Below are positions 36,478-45,044 of a stretch of DNA of 64,000 nucleotides, piece by piece; positions within the stretch are counted from its first letter, which is position 1; each line of letters begins with the position of its first letter. This DNA comes from RBG-13-51-18 sp963739395. GTDB lineage: Bacteria > Chloroflexota > Dehalococcoidia > Dehalococcoidales > RBG-16-60-22. The stretch lies in assembly GCA_963739395.1 (NCBI GenBank), contig CAVUAE010000002.1:124001-188000 (forward strand), written 5' to 3'. A program made the translations under genes and the position numbers. The notes beneath the pieces were generated by a model. The model made no database searches, was not told the origin of the DNA, and worked only from the letters and a program-made list of their open reading frames with translations.

Positions 36478-37342
36478 CCTGCAGCAAGTCCAGCAGATAG
36501 GCTTTAGCGTCCTCTGGGATATTCCAGACCGCCCCGGGTTTAACCGCGATATCCTCGGATTCCTCTACGTTTTCCAGTACGGCGATAGGATTCCCCGATA
36601 ACTCAAGAATGCGTGATAGCTGACTCATGGCGCGGTTAAGTTCCCGCTGACTCTCCATAATTTGCAGCAAATCAGAAACGCCCCAGAACTTTTTCGGTTC
36701 GCGCAGGTTGGGGAAAAGCACAAAAGGAATAAAGCCGTAGGGATTTGGTTTGCTTTCCAGCAAAACGCTATCCATATATAATTCAAAGTCCCGTTCGGTC
36801 CATATCTCAACGATTACCGCCGTTTTATTTTTGGATTTAACCCCGTATAAAACCTCCACCTCTTCCTGCGAAAGTTGGTATCTGGAGGTAATACGCCATA
36901 GTCTTGATGTATCATCGCCATAACACCAAGCGTAAATGCCCTGTATATCGGGTGCCATAACCCTTACTCTTTTTTCCGCCGCGTCCCAGATAACCTTGTA
37001 GCAACCGTCTCCCAGCACAGCGCAATCGATTTCCGTCTCCAAATCTAGTTGTTCTAAATAATTCTCGTTATATACACTCTGAAGCGTTGCCTCCGCCCTT
37101 CTGGCGGACTCCCTGGCTTTATCCGAGTCTTTATAGGGGTCTACAGTGAAATTAATGCCCCCCATAAGATATGACGTAACTTTTTCGATAAACACCTTGG
37201 CGTAGTTGAATGTCAGGCGCCGCTCATGCCACCTCCCCTTACCCTCCCATTGCCTTCCGTAGTAAAAATCTAGCAGCCCTTTATAGCCCTTAAACCTATC
37301 GAGGTCTAAACGCGCTAACTGTGAAACCACTGTATCATTCAT
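36413..37342 (-). CDS. Phage portal protein, C-terminally truncated
   Basis: The 309-residue product matches the N-terminal two thirds of SPP1 gp6-type portals: F-Y-Y-G-R-Q-W, F-N-Y-A-K-V-F-I-E-K-V-T-S-Y-L, then D-C-A-V-L-G-D-G-C-Y-K-V and P-F-V-L-F-P-N, ending at Y-L-L-D-L-L-Q-G-G-G. Complete portals run to about 430-500 residues. Here the frame leaves the family right after the L-L-Q-G-G-G motif and stops 16 codons later. Portals form the dodecameric DNA entry ring of a phage head. Without its end it is unlikely to assemble. It lies downstream of the small HTH gene at 37363-37671. Confidence 0.78.
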   Translation of the reverse strand: MNDTVVSQLARLDLDRFKGYKGLLDFYYGRQWEGKGRWHERRLTFNYAKVFIEKVTSYLMGGINFTVDPYKDSDKARESARRAEATLQSVYNENYLEQLDLETEIDCAVLGDGCYKVIWDAAEKRVRVMAPDIQGIYAWCYGDDTSRLWRITSRYQLSQEEVEVLYGVKSKNKTAVIVEIWTERDFELYMDSVLLESKPNPYGFIPFVLFPNLREPKKFWGVSDLLQIMESQRELNRAMSQLSRILELSGNPIAVLENVEESEDIAVKPGAVWNIPEDAKAYLLDLLQGGGVIKKGDDNLGWRSDTDTG

Positions 37343-37362
37343 CGTTTAACGACTCCTTTTAT

Positions 37363-37671
37363 TTACCTCTTTAACGCCCTCTGTATCGTTCGCTGGCTTA
37401 CGCTAAAAAGCATGGTTAATTCTTTTACTTTCTTTCCGGTGTCAAAAAGTCTTTTGATTTCCTTATCTCGTGTTCGTTTCATCCAGCGTTGCCGTCCTCT
37501 TGGCTCATCAAAAAGACACTGCGGAAAAGGACAATCAAGGCAAGCTTTAGCGTACTCGCATCCTTCATCGCGATAGTGAATATATTCCGGTTTTAAGTCG
37601 ACCTCATGTGGGATGGTTTTTTGTTCTTCTTCCGGGTTATCTCCGCAAATCTCACGAATCTCCAAAACCAT
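37363..37671 (-). CDS. Small Cys-rich helix-turn-helix protein (phage-associated)
   Basis: The 102-residue protein has four Cys in C-x5-C-x2-C-x4-C (C-E-Y-A-K-A-C-L-D-C-P-F-P-Q-C), likely a zinc site. The C-terminal helix-turn-helix (K-E-I-K-R-L-F-D-T-G-K-K-V-K-E-L-T-M-L-F-S-V-S-Q-R-T-I-Q-R-A) is of the resolvase/transposase type. It starts the minus-strand block leading into the portal gene and diverges from an excisionase-like gene. The 154-base space between them holds opposing promoter elements and inverted repeats. It may be the DNA-binding partner of those sites. Confidence 0.55.
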   Translation of the reverse strand: MVLEIREICGDNPEEEQKTIPHEVDLKPEYIHYRDEGCEYAKACLDCPFPQCLFDEPRGRQRWMKRTRDKEIKRLFDTGKKVKELTMLFSVSQRTIQRALKR

Positions 37672-37711
37672 AGCGCACCTTTCAAACCAAACAGCTGAAC
37701 ATTAGCACATT

Positions 37712-37742
37712 TGTTCTAGTATCGTCAACTTCGTTTTGTCAC
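37712..37742 (-). promoter_or_regulatory. Promoter-like motif shared with a second phage block
   Basis: On the minus strand GTGACAAAA (from 37742) and TAGAACA (to 37712) are separated by 15 bases. The same two blocks with a 14-base gap occur at 50919-50947. Read as a promoter this is GTGACA, 18 bases, TAGAAC. Confidence 0.5.
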
Positions 37743-37755
37743 TTTTTCTTGCCAC

Positions 37756-37801
37756 TTGACAAGTGAATTTTCTATTGTTATAATTGCTTTAACAAAGCAA
37801 T
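37756..37801 (+). promoter_or_regulatory. Switch-like region: perfect promoter with two operators
   Basis: TTGACA (37756-37761), exactly 17 bases, TATAAT (37779-37784). CACTTG-A-CAAGTG (37753-37765) overlaps the -35. ATTGCTTT-AAC-AAAGCAAT (37783-37801) overlaps the -10 and the start point (about 37791). Both inverted repeats are perfect. A repressor on either should shut the promoter. It drives the excisionase-like gene and probably the surface protein genes. Confidence 0.75.
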
Positions 37802-37825
37802 ATTTATATTATTGCTAGAGGTAAT

Positions 37826-38032
37826 ATGCCTATATTAGAAAACTATTTTGGCGTTCTAGAGGCTAGTCGCCGTCTGAAGGTGCACCCGGAGACAGTGAAG
37901 CGGCTTTGCCGCCAGGGCGACCTCCCTGCCAATAAAATCCGTAATACCTGGTTAATAAATAAAGATACTCTCGATAATTTCGCTGGCACCTATAATCCCA
38001 ACCGCGGAGCCCGGAGAAAACTTATCAAATGA
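37826..38032 (+). CDS. Excisionase-like helix-turn-helix protein
   Basis: The 68-residue protein is a MerR-like/excisionase DNA-binding domain: F-G-V-L-E-A-S-R-R-L-K-V-H-P-E-T-V-K-R-L-C-R-Q-G-D-L-P-A-N-K-I-R-N-T-W-L-I, then a short basic tail. Such proteins bend DNA at attachment sites or act as small regulators. AGAGGT lies 6 bases before the ATG. No integrase gene is near. The stop is 62 bases before the start of the first surface protein, so the three are probably co-transcribed. Confidence 0.75.
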   Translation: MPILENYFGVLEASRRLKVHPETVKRLCRQGDLPANKIRNTWLINKDTLDNFAGTYNPNRGARRKLIK

Positions 38033-38094
38033 AAGGAGTCGAAGAAGATAAATTCGCCAGGAAAGATAAAATTTCTCCTTTTAAGGAGACAATC

Positions 38095-39945
38095 ATGAAA
38101 AAACTAGCCGTCATTATCAAATCTACTAAATGTTTCATCTCGCTGGCGGTAGTTCTACTGTTGTTCACAATTATTGTGCCGTCCTCACCAGTTCTTGCCG
38201 CGCCGTTAATTTCCTTGGCGCCTGATGCTGGGGCCGTCGGCACCGTTGTCAAGATAAAAGGTACCGTCTTTGATTCCTATAAAGGCGATAATATTCATAT
38301 CTTCTTTGATGCTACAGAAATTAAAAACAGCCCGATGACTGTTCCTCTAGAAGGAGCTTTCTCTATCGACTTTACCATCCCCTCTAGCGCTAATGCCGGA
38401 CAACACTGGATTGAAGTGAGAAACGATACAACGCCAAGCCCAATACTGGCAAGAAATTATCTTACCGTTGAGGCAACCACTCTAACCCTGGCTACCCCCG
38501 AAGGTTATGTTGGCAGTTCGATTAATATCAACGGTAGCGGTTTTTATGTAGGTAAACCTGTGCTCCTGCATTATAAGAGTTTAACGGAGGAAGAAATAGG
38601 CACCACAATTGCCTCCGACATCGGTAAATTCACTCATCAATTTGTCATTCCCGCCAGCACCGCTGGTTTTCACAGAATTACTGCCTCTAACAGTATGGGC
38701 AATAATGCTGAAATCGTGGTTAAAGTACGGCCCAAAGTGATATTAAATTCAGTATCAGGTGGCCCTGGAGATTTAGTTGGCGCCAGTGGTACTGGCTTTG
38801 CCAATCGTGCTACTGTAAATATTCTCTTCGGTGCTGAAAACATTGCTTCGACTCAAACCGATGATTACGGAAACTTTGTCACCGATATTATCGTCCCATC
38901 AATAAAACCTTACACGTATAATGTTAGAGCCCAGGACGACCAAGGCAACACTGATGTTACAAAATTCACTGTCGGTGCCGGAGCTGTATTAAGCCATACA
39001 ACTGGTTTTACGGGCAGTGACCTCTTTGTTAATGGCAGCGGTTATCTGCCTGGCGTAACCATATACGTTTACTATGATGAGAGTACCATTGTTACCACCC
39101 AAGCTAATAACGATGGCGATTTCTACGCTACTTTCACCGTACCTCCCGGCGGCGGCAAGCATGTAATTTCGGTATATGATGGCACTTCTACAACAAAATA
39201 CGACTTCACATTAGAAACAAATCCTCCGTCAACACCTAATTTGTTTTTACCCAATAATAATAGCCTGACGACGGCCGAGGTCCATTTTGATTGGAGTAAC
39301 GCTACCGATATGAGCACACCTGTAACCTATAACCTGCAAATTGCTTCAGACCAGAATTTCGCCTCTTTAGCTTTAAATAAAACAGGTATCATGAACTCGC
39401 AATATATTTTAACCAAAGATGAAATTACAGCCGCGCATTTTAGTAATGCTGCGTATTATTGGAGGGTAAAAGCCATAGATGGCGCTGATAACGAAGGTGA
39501 ATGGTCATCTGCCTGGATTTTCTATATAAGCGTACCATCTACACCTAGCCTAATCCTCCCTGTAGCTAATACTGAAGCTGAGATACCAATACACTTTAGT
39601 TGGCAGTCTGTCGCCAGCCTCAGTCCTCCGTTAACCTACCAAATACAAATCGCCAAAAATCCTGATTTTGCGTCTCTTGCATTAGATAAAACCGGTGTCA
39701 CCCTCTCCGAATATCTTTTGTCGGAAAATGAAGGTTCAAAACTTGAAAATAACACGACGTATTATTGGAGGGTTAAAGCCATCGACGGCGTTGGCAACTC
39801 CAGTGATTGGTCAACGACTGATTATTTCCATTTTGTTGCGACTTCCGCTTTCCCGCTTTGGGCAATATATCTATTGATTACGATTGGAGGTCTACTAGCC
39901 CTTCTGCTTGCATTCCGTGCTGGCAGACGAACAGCCCAACATTAA
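38095..39945 (+). CDS. Secreted surface protein with IPT/TIG-like and FN3-like repeats, copy 1
   Basis: From the ATG at 38095 (AAGGAG upstream; the frame opens at 38029) the protein has 616 residues. A signal peptide runs to about residue 36 (V-L-A-A). Four or five IPT/TIG-like beta domains follow, each opened by a G-x-x-G-x-x-V/I-x-I-x-G-x-G-F type strand. Then come two FN3-like modules, each with D/N-x-T-x-Y-Y-W-R-V-K-A-I-D-G. A C-terminal membrane helix (L-W-A-I-Y-L-L-I-T-I-G-G-L-L-A-L-L-L) and a basic tail anchor it. It is a cell-surface protein, probably adhesive. A close relative follows immediately. Confidence 0.82.
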   Translation: MKKLAVIIKSTKCFISLAVVLLLFTIIVPSSPVLAAPLISLAPDAGAVGTVVKIKGTVFDSYKGDNIHIFFDATEIKNSPMTVPLEGAFSIDFTIPSSANAGQHWIEVRNDTTPSPILARNYLTVEATTLTLATPEGYVGSSININGSGFYVGKPVLLHYKSLTEEEIGTTIASDIGKFTHQFVIPASTAGFHRITASNSMGNNAEIVVKVRPKVILNSVSGGPGDLVGASGTGFANRATVNILFGAENIASTQTDDYGNFVTDIIVPSIKPYTYNVRAQDDQGNTDVTKFTVGAGAVLSHTTGFTGSDLFVNGSGYLPGVTIYVYYDESTIVTTQANNDGDFYATFTVPPGGGKHVISVYDGTSTTKYDFTLETNPPSTPNLFLPNNNSLTTAEVHFDWSNATDMSTPVTYNLQIASDQNFASLALNKTGIMNSQYILTKDEITAAHFSNAAYYWRVKAIDGADNEGEWSSAWIFYISVPSTPSLILPVANTEAEIPIHFSWQSVASLSPPLTYQIQIAKNPDFASLALDKTGVTLSEYLLSENEGSKLENNTTYYWRVKAIDGVGNSSDWSTTDYFHFVATSAFPLWAIYLLITIGGLLALLLAFRAGRRTAQH

Positions 39946-39980
39946 ATGAAAAATTACGTTATATGTTTCAGGAGGTCACC

Positions 39981-41738
39981 ATGAAAAATAAAAAAATTAT
40001 CAGTATATTCGGCTTTATAACTATACTTTCATTACTATTTGCCGTTCTGCCGGTACTGCCAGCATATACTGTTGTTACCCGCTCTTATACTATCACAATA
40101 GATCCAAATCAAGGCGATATCGGCACTTCAGTAACCCTAAAAGGTGTATGCAGCCCAGCACCTATAGGATTTATGGAAGCTAATATCTACTTCTCCCCTA
40201 ACAATCTATCCATCGGTGCAAATTTTACATCCGCACAAACTTATACACGGCTTATCACCCCCATCACTATTCAAACTGTTGAAAATGTTGGCATCCTTGC
40301 TGGGAACTTTACCGCAACATTTACTATTCCTGGTACAATACCCTCTTCAAACAACTCGATGGTATCAGGTACTGTTGCTAAAACTGTTTCCGTCGGCACG
40401 TATTATATCTATATTACAATCACTACAATTAGTGGCACTACTGCAGTAGTTGCTAAAGCTACTTACACCCTGACCCAGCCTACCCTCGCCCCTCTTTCTA
40501 CATCTTCCGGTCCTGCTGGCACTAATATTGCGATTTCCGGCAGCTATTTCCCGAAAAATGCCCCGCTTGCTTTCAAGTTTGAAACTACAACACTTACGCC
40601 AACCGACGGTGATACTTCTCATACAAAAGCTGACGGTTCTTTTTTCAGTTATATCACGATACCAGGCGGATATGATAAAGGTTCACATACGATATATGTC
40701 ACGGTTGGTACTGGCAGCAGCGCAATCACTGTTTCCGCAACCTTTACTGTTACCGGAACTATTACCCCCACTATTGATTCCATTACCCCTGAAACAGGCG
40801 TTGCTGGTACTTCAGTCGAAATAACTGGTTCCAATTTCCCGCCTAATGAGGTAATCAATGTTAGTTTTGATGATTACGATGTCAATATAATATGGGGGGA
40901 TACTACTACCAGCACTGCAGGTGACTTTGACACACGCATTACTATCCCTTCCGATGCCGACGCCCGTGTCCATATAATCAAGGTTACCGCTGGTGCTTCT
41001 TCCGATTTTAAGTACTTTACTGTTGTGGCAACACAAACAACCACACCCCCGCCGGTGTTGAACACTCCCATTGACATTGACCCGACTAGTGGTTCTGTAA
41101 ACTCAACCATCGGTATCAGTGGCAGTAGCTTCCTGGCAAATCATGCCATCACTATCACCTTTAGTGGCACGCAGGTTAAACAAACCACTACCGATGAAAC
41201 CGGCCATTTTCTAACCTCTTTCCAGGTGCCTTCTAAACCATCTGGCAACAATACGGTCTCCGCTACTGACGGCACTAATACAGGTACTAAGACATTCATA
41301 ATAGAGTCGACAACTCCGCCAATACCGCCGCCGCAACGGCCCTTAATGGGCGAAGCGGCATCATCCCCTGTAACATTCGACTGGGATAATGTTACCGACC
41401 TTAGTATGCCGATAACCTATAAGTTACAGGTAGCAACCTCTGCTAACTTCGATACCGATTCCCTTATTATTAATAAATCCGGTATAACAGATTCACAATA
41501 CACACTCACCGCTGATGAAATGAAGAAATTATCTACCGGTGTAACCTATTACTGGAGAGAAAAAGCTGTTGATGCTGCTTTCAACGAAAGTGCTTGGACC
41601 GGTGCTAATGAATTTTCGGTGGCTAAAGGTTTTGATTTCTCCGGTTGGCCTCTATACTTGGTTATTGGTATAGGCGCATTATTCTTGTTCCTCCTCGGCA
41701 TCTGGCTAGGCAGGAAAACCGCATATAGCTATTACTAA
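39981..41738 (+). CDS. Secreted surface protein with IPT/TIG-like and FN3-like repeats, copy 2
   Basis: From the ATG at 39981 (AGGAGGT upstream; the frame opens at 39858) the protein has 585 residues. The signal peptide ends near residue 29 (L-P-A-Y). Four IPT/TIG-like domains follow (S-S-G-P-A-G-T-N-I-A-I-S-G-S, T-P-E-T-G-V-A-G-T-S-V-E-I-T-G, D-P-T-S-G-S-V-N-S-T-I-G-I-S-G). A Pro-rich hinge (P-P-I-P-P-P-Q-R-P) leads to one FN3-like module (T-Y-Y-W-R-E-K-A-V-D). The C-terminal helix and G-R-K-T-A tail match copy 1, as does its FN3 module. The pair is a tandem duplication that has diverged. A terminator follows. Confidence 0.82.
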   Translation: MKNKKIISIFGFITILSLLFAVLPVLPAYTVVTRSYTITIDPNQGDIGTSVTLKGVCSPAPIGFMEANIYFSPNNLSIGANFTSAQTYTRLITPITIQTVENVGILAGNFTATFTIPGTIPSSNNSMVSGTVAKTVSVGTYYIYITITTISGTTAVVAKATYTLTQPTLAPLSTSSGPAGTNIAISGSYFPKNAPLAFKFETTTLTPTDGDTSHTKADGSFFSYITIPGGYDKGSHTIYVTVGTGSSAITVSATFTVTGTITPTIDSITPETGVAGTSVEITGSNFPPNEVINVSFDDYDVNIIWGDTTTSTAGDFDTRITIPSDADARVHIIKVTAGASSDFKYFTVVATQTTTPPPVLNTPIDIDPTSGSVNSTIGISGSSFLANHAITITFSGTQVKQTTTDETGHFLTSFQVPSKPSGNNTVSATDGTNTGTKTFIIESTTPPIPPPQRPLMGEAASSPVTFDWDNVTDLSMPITYKLQVATSANFDTDSLIINKSGITDSQYTLTADEMKKLSTGVTYYWREKAVDAAFNESAWTGANEFSVAKGFDFSGWPLYLVIGIGALFLFLLGIWLGRKTAYSYY

Positions 41739-41751
41739 ATAGATAATAGAG

Positions 41752-41800
41752 AACCCCCTCTCTTATTTCCTACTCATTGAGGAGAGGGGGTTTGTGTTTT
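41752..41800 (+). terminator. Terminator after the surface protein genes
   Basis: AACCCCCTCTC (41752-41762) pairs perfectly with GAGAGGGGGTT (41782-41792), followed by TGTGTTTT. Confidence 0.75.
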
Positions 41801-41915
41801 AAACTAAATATTTTCTATTTTTTTTGTTCTTTAAGCCAGGCTTTTCCCCAATTTGACAACCCGCCTTATAATTACTAGGATAATCTTATTCATTACCCAG
41901 TAAGGAGGCAAAATC

Positions 41916-42389
41916 ATGTTCAAAGAATTCAGAGATTTTATCATGCGTGGTAACGTCCTTGACCTGGCTATCGGCATCATCATTGGCGCTGCTTTCGGAA
42001 CGATTGTTAACTCCCTCGTGAAAGATATCATTATGCCGCCCATTGGATTACTGCTTGGCAAGGTGGATTTTACCAATCTCTTCTGGGTCATAAGAACCGG
42101 GGAGATTACTCCACCCCCCTATGCCACGCTGGCAGACGCTCAAGTCGCGGGCGCAGTGACCTTTAATTATGGACTTTTTATTAACACCATTATCGCCTTT
42201 ATCATCGTTGCTTTCGCTATCTTTTTAATTGTGCGTGCGTTTAATAAGGCGCGCCAAGCTATGGAAAGTAAAAAACAAAAAGAGGCAGCAGCAGCAGCCC
42301 CCACCAAAGATTGCCCCTTTTGCGCCACCGCTATTCCCGTAAAAGCCTCCCGCTGCCCCCACTGCACATCCCAGTTACAGACAACTTAA
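41916..42389 (+). CDS. mscL: Large-conductance mechanosensitive channel with C-terminal zinc ribbon
   Basis: The 157-residue protein is MscL: F-R-D-F-I-M-R-G-N-V-L-D-L-A-I-G-I-I-I-G-A-A-F-G at the N-terminus, first helix 14-40, second helix about 85-108. It opens under membrane tension and releases solutes. Normal MscL is about 130-150 residues and ends in a helix. Here a poly-Ala stretch leads to an added zinc ribbon, C133-x2-C136 and C147-x2-C150. AGGAGG precedes the ATG. The added ribbon would sit in the cytoplasm under the pore. Confidence 0.95.
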   Translation: MFKEFRDFIMRGNVLDLAIGIIIGAAFGTIVNSLVKDIIMPPIGLLLGKVDFTNLFWVIRTGEITPPPYATLADAQVAGAVTFNYGLFINTIIAFIIVAFAIFLIVRAFNKARQAMESKKQKEAAAAAPTKDCPFCATAIPVKASRCPHCTSQLQTT

Positions 42390-42403
42390 AATAAGAATAA
42401 CAA

Positions 42404-42428
42404 GGGTGGGGGTGGTTAACACACCCCC
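42404..42428 (+). terminator. Hairpin after mscL, possible terminator
   Basis: GGGGGTG (42408-42414) pairs with CACCCCC (42422-42428) around GTTAACA. No T run follows, so termination is uncertain. Confidence 0.4.
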
Positions 42429-42523
42429 TCAACCTCCGATATTCGTACTTTTGTTCTAATTTTAATTTGTATTAATGTGATATAATTAACATAATAAGAA
42501 TATAATTGTTTTGGTTGTATCTT

Positions 42524-43648
42524 ATGAAACCTAATACAAATAAGTTTACATCGTTATTAGAAAAAGTAATAATTGATATCTGGGGCGGTGAAGGTGATCA
42601 CTTAAACCCTCTCCAACTAAAAAATACTCGTACGGCATTAGCTCATATTCGACGTGTTTATAGATATAGAAGCGAACATGGGGTTGAGCATCCAACTAAA
42701 ATAAATTATCAAATTAAGAAAAATCGAGCCGGTTATTTAGCTGCTTTTGGTGAAAAACATGCATATTTATCATATTTACAATTAAAAAGAATCAAGAGTA
42801 AAAATCCAGAAGCAATACCTGAACCTCGTGGTAAAAGAAATGAATTGACTATTACTTCATTAGGTGCAGGGGCATGTATTGAACTATTTGGAATTTGTCT
42901 CAGTTATTTATCAGATAATCATAATCAACCTTTTCATCTAAAGTTAATATCAATAGAAAAAGAAAGCAAATGGAATTCGAGTCAACATCTGGTATTTACT
43001 AGAGTTTTGAAAAGTTACTTCCCTAAAACTGATGTTGATCCTATAAATATAGAAGCTGATTTAAGAAAAGATATTATACATATATTAGCAAATAACTATG
43101 ATAATCTAATTGATACAGATATACTGCTTATTTACAATGTATTAAATGAAATTTCATCGTTTAGTACAAATATGGTTTGGAAAAATATTAGATTTTTATT
43201 GGATATCTTTCAAAGACCGGTTCTTATTCTCATGATGGAACCTTCAGCGCCTCGTGCAGAACGTCGTATAGATTCAATAAAAGAACAAATTCTTCAACAA
43301 TCCAAATTAATTGATATGAGTAAAGAAGAAGCTTTTAATTTCACAGAAGAACCAGTTTGGATAAAGAAAAACGACTCTAATGATGACCTCAATTCACGTT
43401 TGTTTGGAGCTAGCAAGGATGGAGTAAGGCCAGAGTTCAATACATATATTGAAAGGGCTCATATGTCCTCACTTAAAAACCCAGATTCTCCCATTACAAT
43501 TGAACAAATTTCTCAACAACTTTCACTACTAGGCACTAAAAGGGTGAGAAAAGGTACATCTCCATATCTTCGTCCTAAAATATATAAAAAAGATGGAGAA
43601 CAATATACTTTCGTTTCTGTAAGTAATGATTGGAAACTAAAGCCATGA
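42524..43648 (+). CDS. Putative SAM-dependent methyltransferase-like protein, AT-rich
   Basis: From the ATG at 42524 (a TTG at 42506 is in frame) the protein has 374 residues. A Rossmann methyltransferase pattern is visible: motif I I-T-S-L-G-A-G-A-C-I-E-L near 115-126, an acidic second-strand end (L-I-S-I-E-K-E), and D-I-L-L-I-Y-N-V-L-N-E near 205-215. The preceding R-A-G-Y-L-A-A-F-G-E-K-H-A-Y-L recalls Rsm22-type proteins. The substrate is unknown. The gene is much more AT-rich than mscL and the terminase gene beside it, so it was probably acquired. TATAAT at 42481 (extended -10) or 42501 gives a short leader with no Shine-Dalgarno. Confidence 0.55.
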   Translation: MKPNTNKFTSLLEKVIIDIWGGEGDHLNPLQLKNTRTALAHIRRVYRYRSEHGVEHPTKINYQIKKNRAGYLAAFGEKHAYLSYLQLKRIKSKNPEAIPEPRGKRNELTITSLGAGACIELFGICLSYLSDNHNQPFHLKLISIEKESKWNSSQHLVFTRVLKSYFPKTDVDPINIEADLRKDIIHILANNYDNLIDTDILLIYNVLNEISSFSTNMVWKNIRFLLDIFQRPVLILMMEPSAPRAERRIDSIKEQILQQSKLIDMSKEEAFNFTEEPVWIKKNDSNDDLNSRLFGASKDGVRPEFNTYIERAHMSSLKNPDSPITIEQISQQLSLLGTKRVRKGTSPYLRPKIYKKDGEQYTFVSVSNDWKLKP

Positions 43649-43655
43649 TATTGTA

Positions 43656-45044
43656 TTAATTCTTTTCCTCACCCCAAGCTCCTCTTTTCTTATATCCTCT
43701 TCCCGCCTCAACCACTAAGGCCAGACTCATTAAAAAGTCGTCGTGACCCTGCGACGGCTCGACGTAAAAGTTCATCGTCTGGTTGGGTCGGTACTGGCTC
43801 CGCGTTTTTTCTATTTCCAGACAAAACTCCTTATATTCTTCGCTGCCGTCCCCCTTATACACCTTAAGCCTCCCGGAGTTTATCGCCGCCAGCAGGTTAA
43901 ACCCTAGTTCGCTCTTGCTTTTCTGCGTGAAGGTGAAGGGCGTCACCCGCGAGCTTAATGCTTTACGTAAAAACGACGCTACTGGCTCGCCGACCCCCGT
44001 TGCGTCTACTACAATTCTTTTACAGTGCCAAACGTTTTTTAAAATGTCCACGAGTTGCGCGTAAAGCTCTGTATGTTTTTTCCCCACCCACCGGTAATGC
44101 TCGACGATTTTGATTTTCGGCTCTTTATTCACCTCGTCACATCCCGTAAAATCCAGTTCCCCTATCGTCACCACTGTTGCGTCCCTCTTAGGATTTAAGG
44201 ACATCAAAATTTCGTCATTTTCCTCTTCACCCGCGATGTCTATGCCCGCCACGTAGGTTTTTCCCGCTTCCCCCCTTCTCAATCTCCCATGTTCCCCCTG
44301 TAACTGCTCACGCTGCTGCGGACTTAAAAATCCGCCCCCGCCGTGTATCGGTAGCAGTCGGTACTGTGTTAAAAACAGCGGGTGGTTTTCTCCCAATCTC
44401 TCCCGTTCCGCCTGCACATAGGCGAGATAGTCCGGATTGTACTTAGCCACCTCTTCCCAGTCGTAGCGGAAGTGCCGCTTCACGCCGTCCTGTCGCTCCA
44501 GTTCGAGGTTTGTCTGTTTCACTTCCTCAAGCAGAGTCATATCGTCCCATGTCGTACCATAATGCACCGTGGTCACGTTAGTCGTCGCTCCCATCGGCTT
44601 GAACTCCTTGGTGTATTTCTCCTTGCTTACGTCCTGCGCTTCGTCGATTTCGAGGAGGATATGCGCCGTGTTGCCGACCACATTGGCTGATTCGTCCGCC
44701 GATAGGAAGATGGCGCGGGCGCTGCCGAGCCTGACGATATAACCTAACTCTGCTTCCCATTTTCCCGCGAATCCGGCGTCATTGAGTCTGTCCTTGAGCC
44801 GCATCATAGAGATAACCGTCTGCGGCTTGAAGGTCGGCGAGCACTTAACCAGGTTTTTGGGTTCCATCATATGCAGGGTCAATAGAAGCAATTCCAACTG
44901 CGCCGAAAGCTCATTTTTCCCGCCCTGCCGCGCGATTTCCACGGAAAAGGTCAACCCCTTCTTCCCGAACACGCTATCCAGTATCGCTATTGCCACCTCT
45001 CGCTGATAAGGTCGCAGCTGATTTATCACAGCATTTTCATCCAT
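43656..45044 (-). CDS. Phage terminase large subunit
   Basis: The 462-residue protein has an ATPase domain with a deviant Walker A (A-R-Q-G-G-K-N-E, 38-45) and Walker B (L-L-E-I-D-E-A-Q, 129-136). The nuclease domain has its acidic residues in A-G-I-D-I-A-G-E, V-V-V-D-A-T-G-V-G-E and H-D-D-F-L-M-S-L-A. Terminase packages DNA into phage heads. The gene looks intact, unlike the portal gene. Its 3' end is 8 bases from the end of the AT-rich methyltransferase-like gene (convergent). Neither a small terminase nor a portal gene lies next to it; candidates are at 50.4-50.9 and 36.4-37.3 kb on the same strand. Confidence 0.88.
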   Translation of the reverse strand: MDENAVINQLRPYQREVAIAILDSVFGKKGLTFSVEIARQGGKNELSAQLELLLLTLHMMEPKNLVKCSPTFKPQTVISMMRLKDRLNDAGFAGKWEAELGYIVRLGSARAIFLSADESANVVGNTAHILLEIDEAQDVSKEKYTKEFKPMGATTNVTTVHYGTTWDDMTLLEEVKQTNLELERQDGVKRHFRYDWEEVAKYNPDYLAYVQAERERLGENHPLFLTQYRLLPIHGGGGFLSPQQREQLQGEHGRLRRGEAGKTYVAGIDIAGEEENDEILMSLNPKRDATVVTIGELDFTGCDEVNKEPKIKIVEHYRWVGKKHTELYAQLVDILKNVWHCKRIVVDATGVGEPVASFLRKALSSRVTPFTFTQKSKSELGFNLLAAINSGRLKVYKGDGSEEYKEFCLEIEKTRSQYRPNQTMNFYVEPSQGHDDFLMSLALVVEAGRGYKKRGAWGEEKN

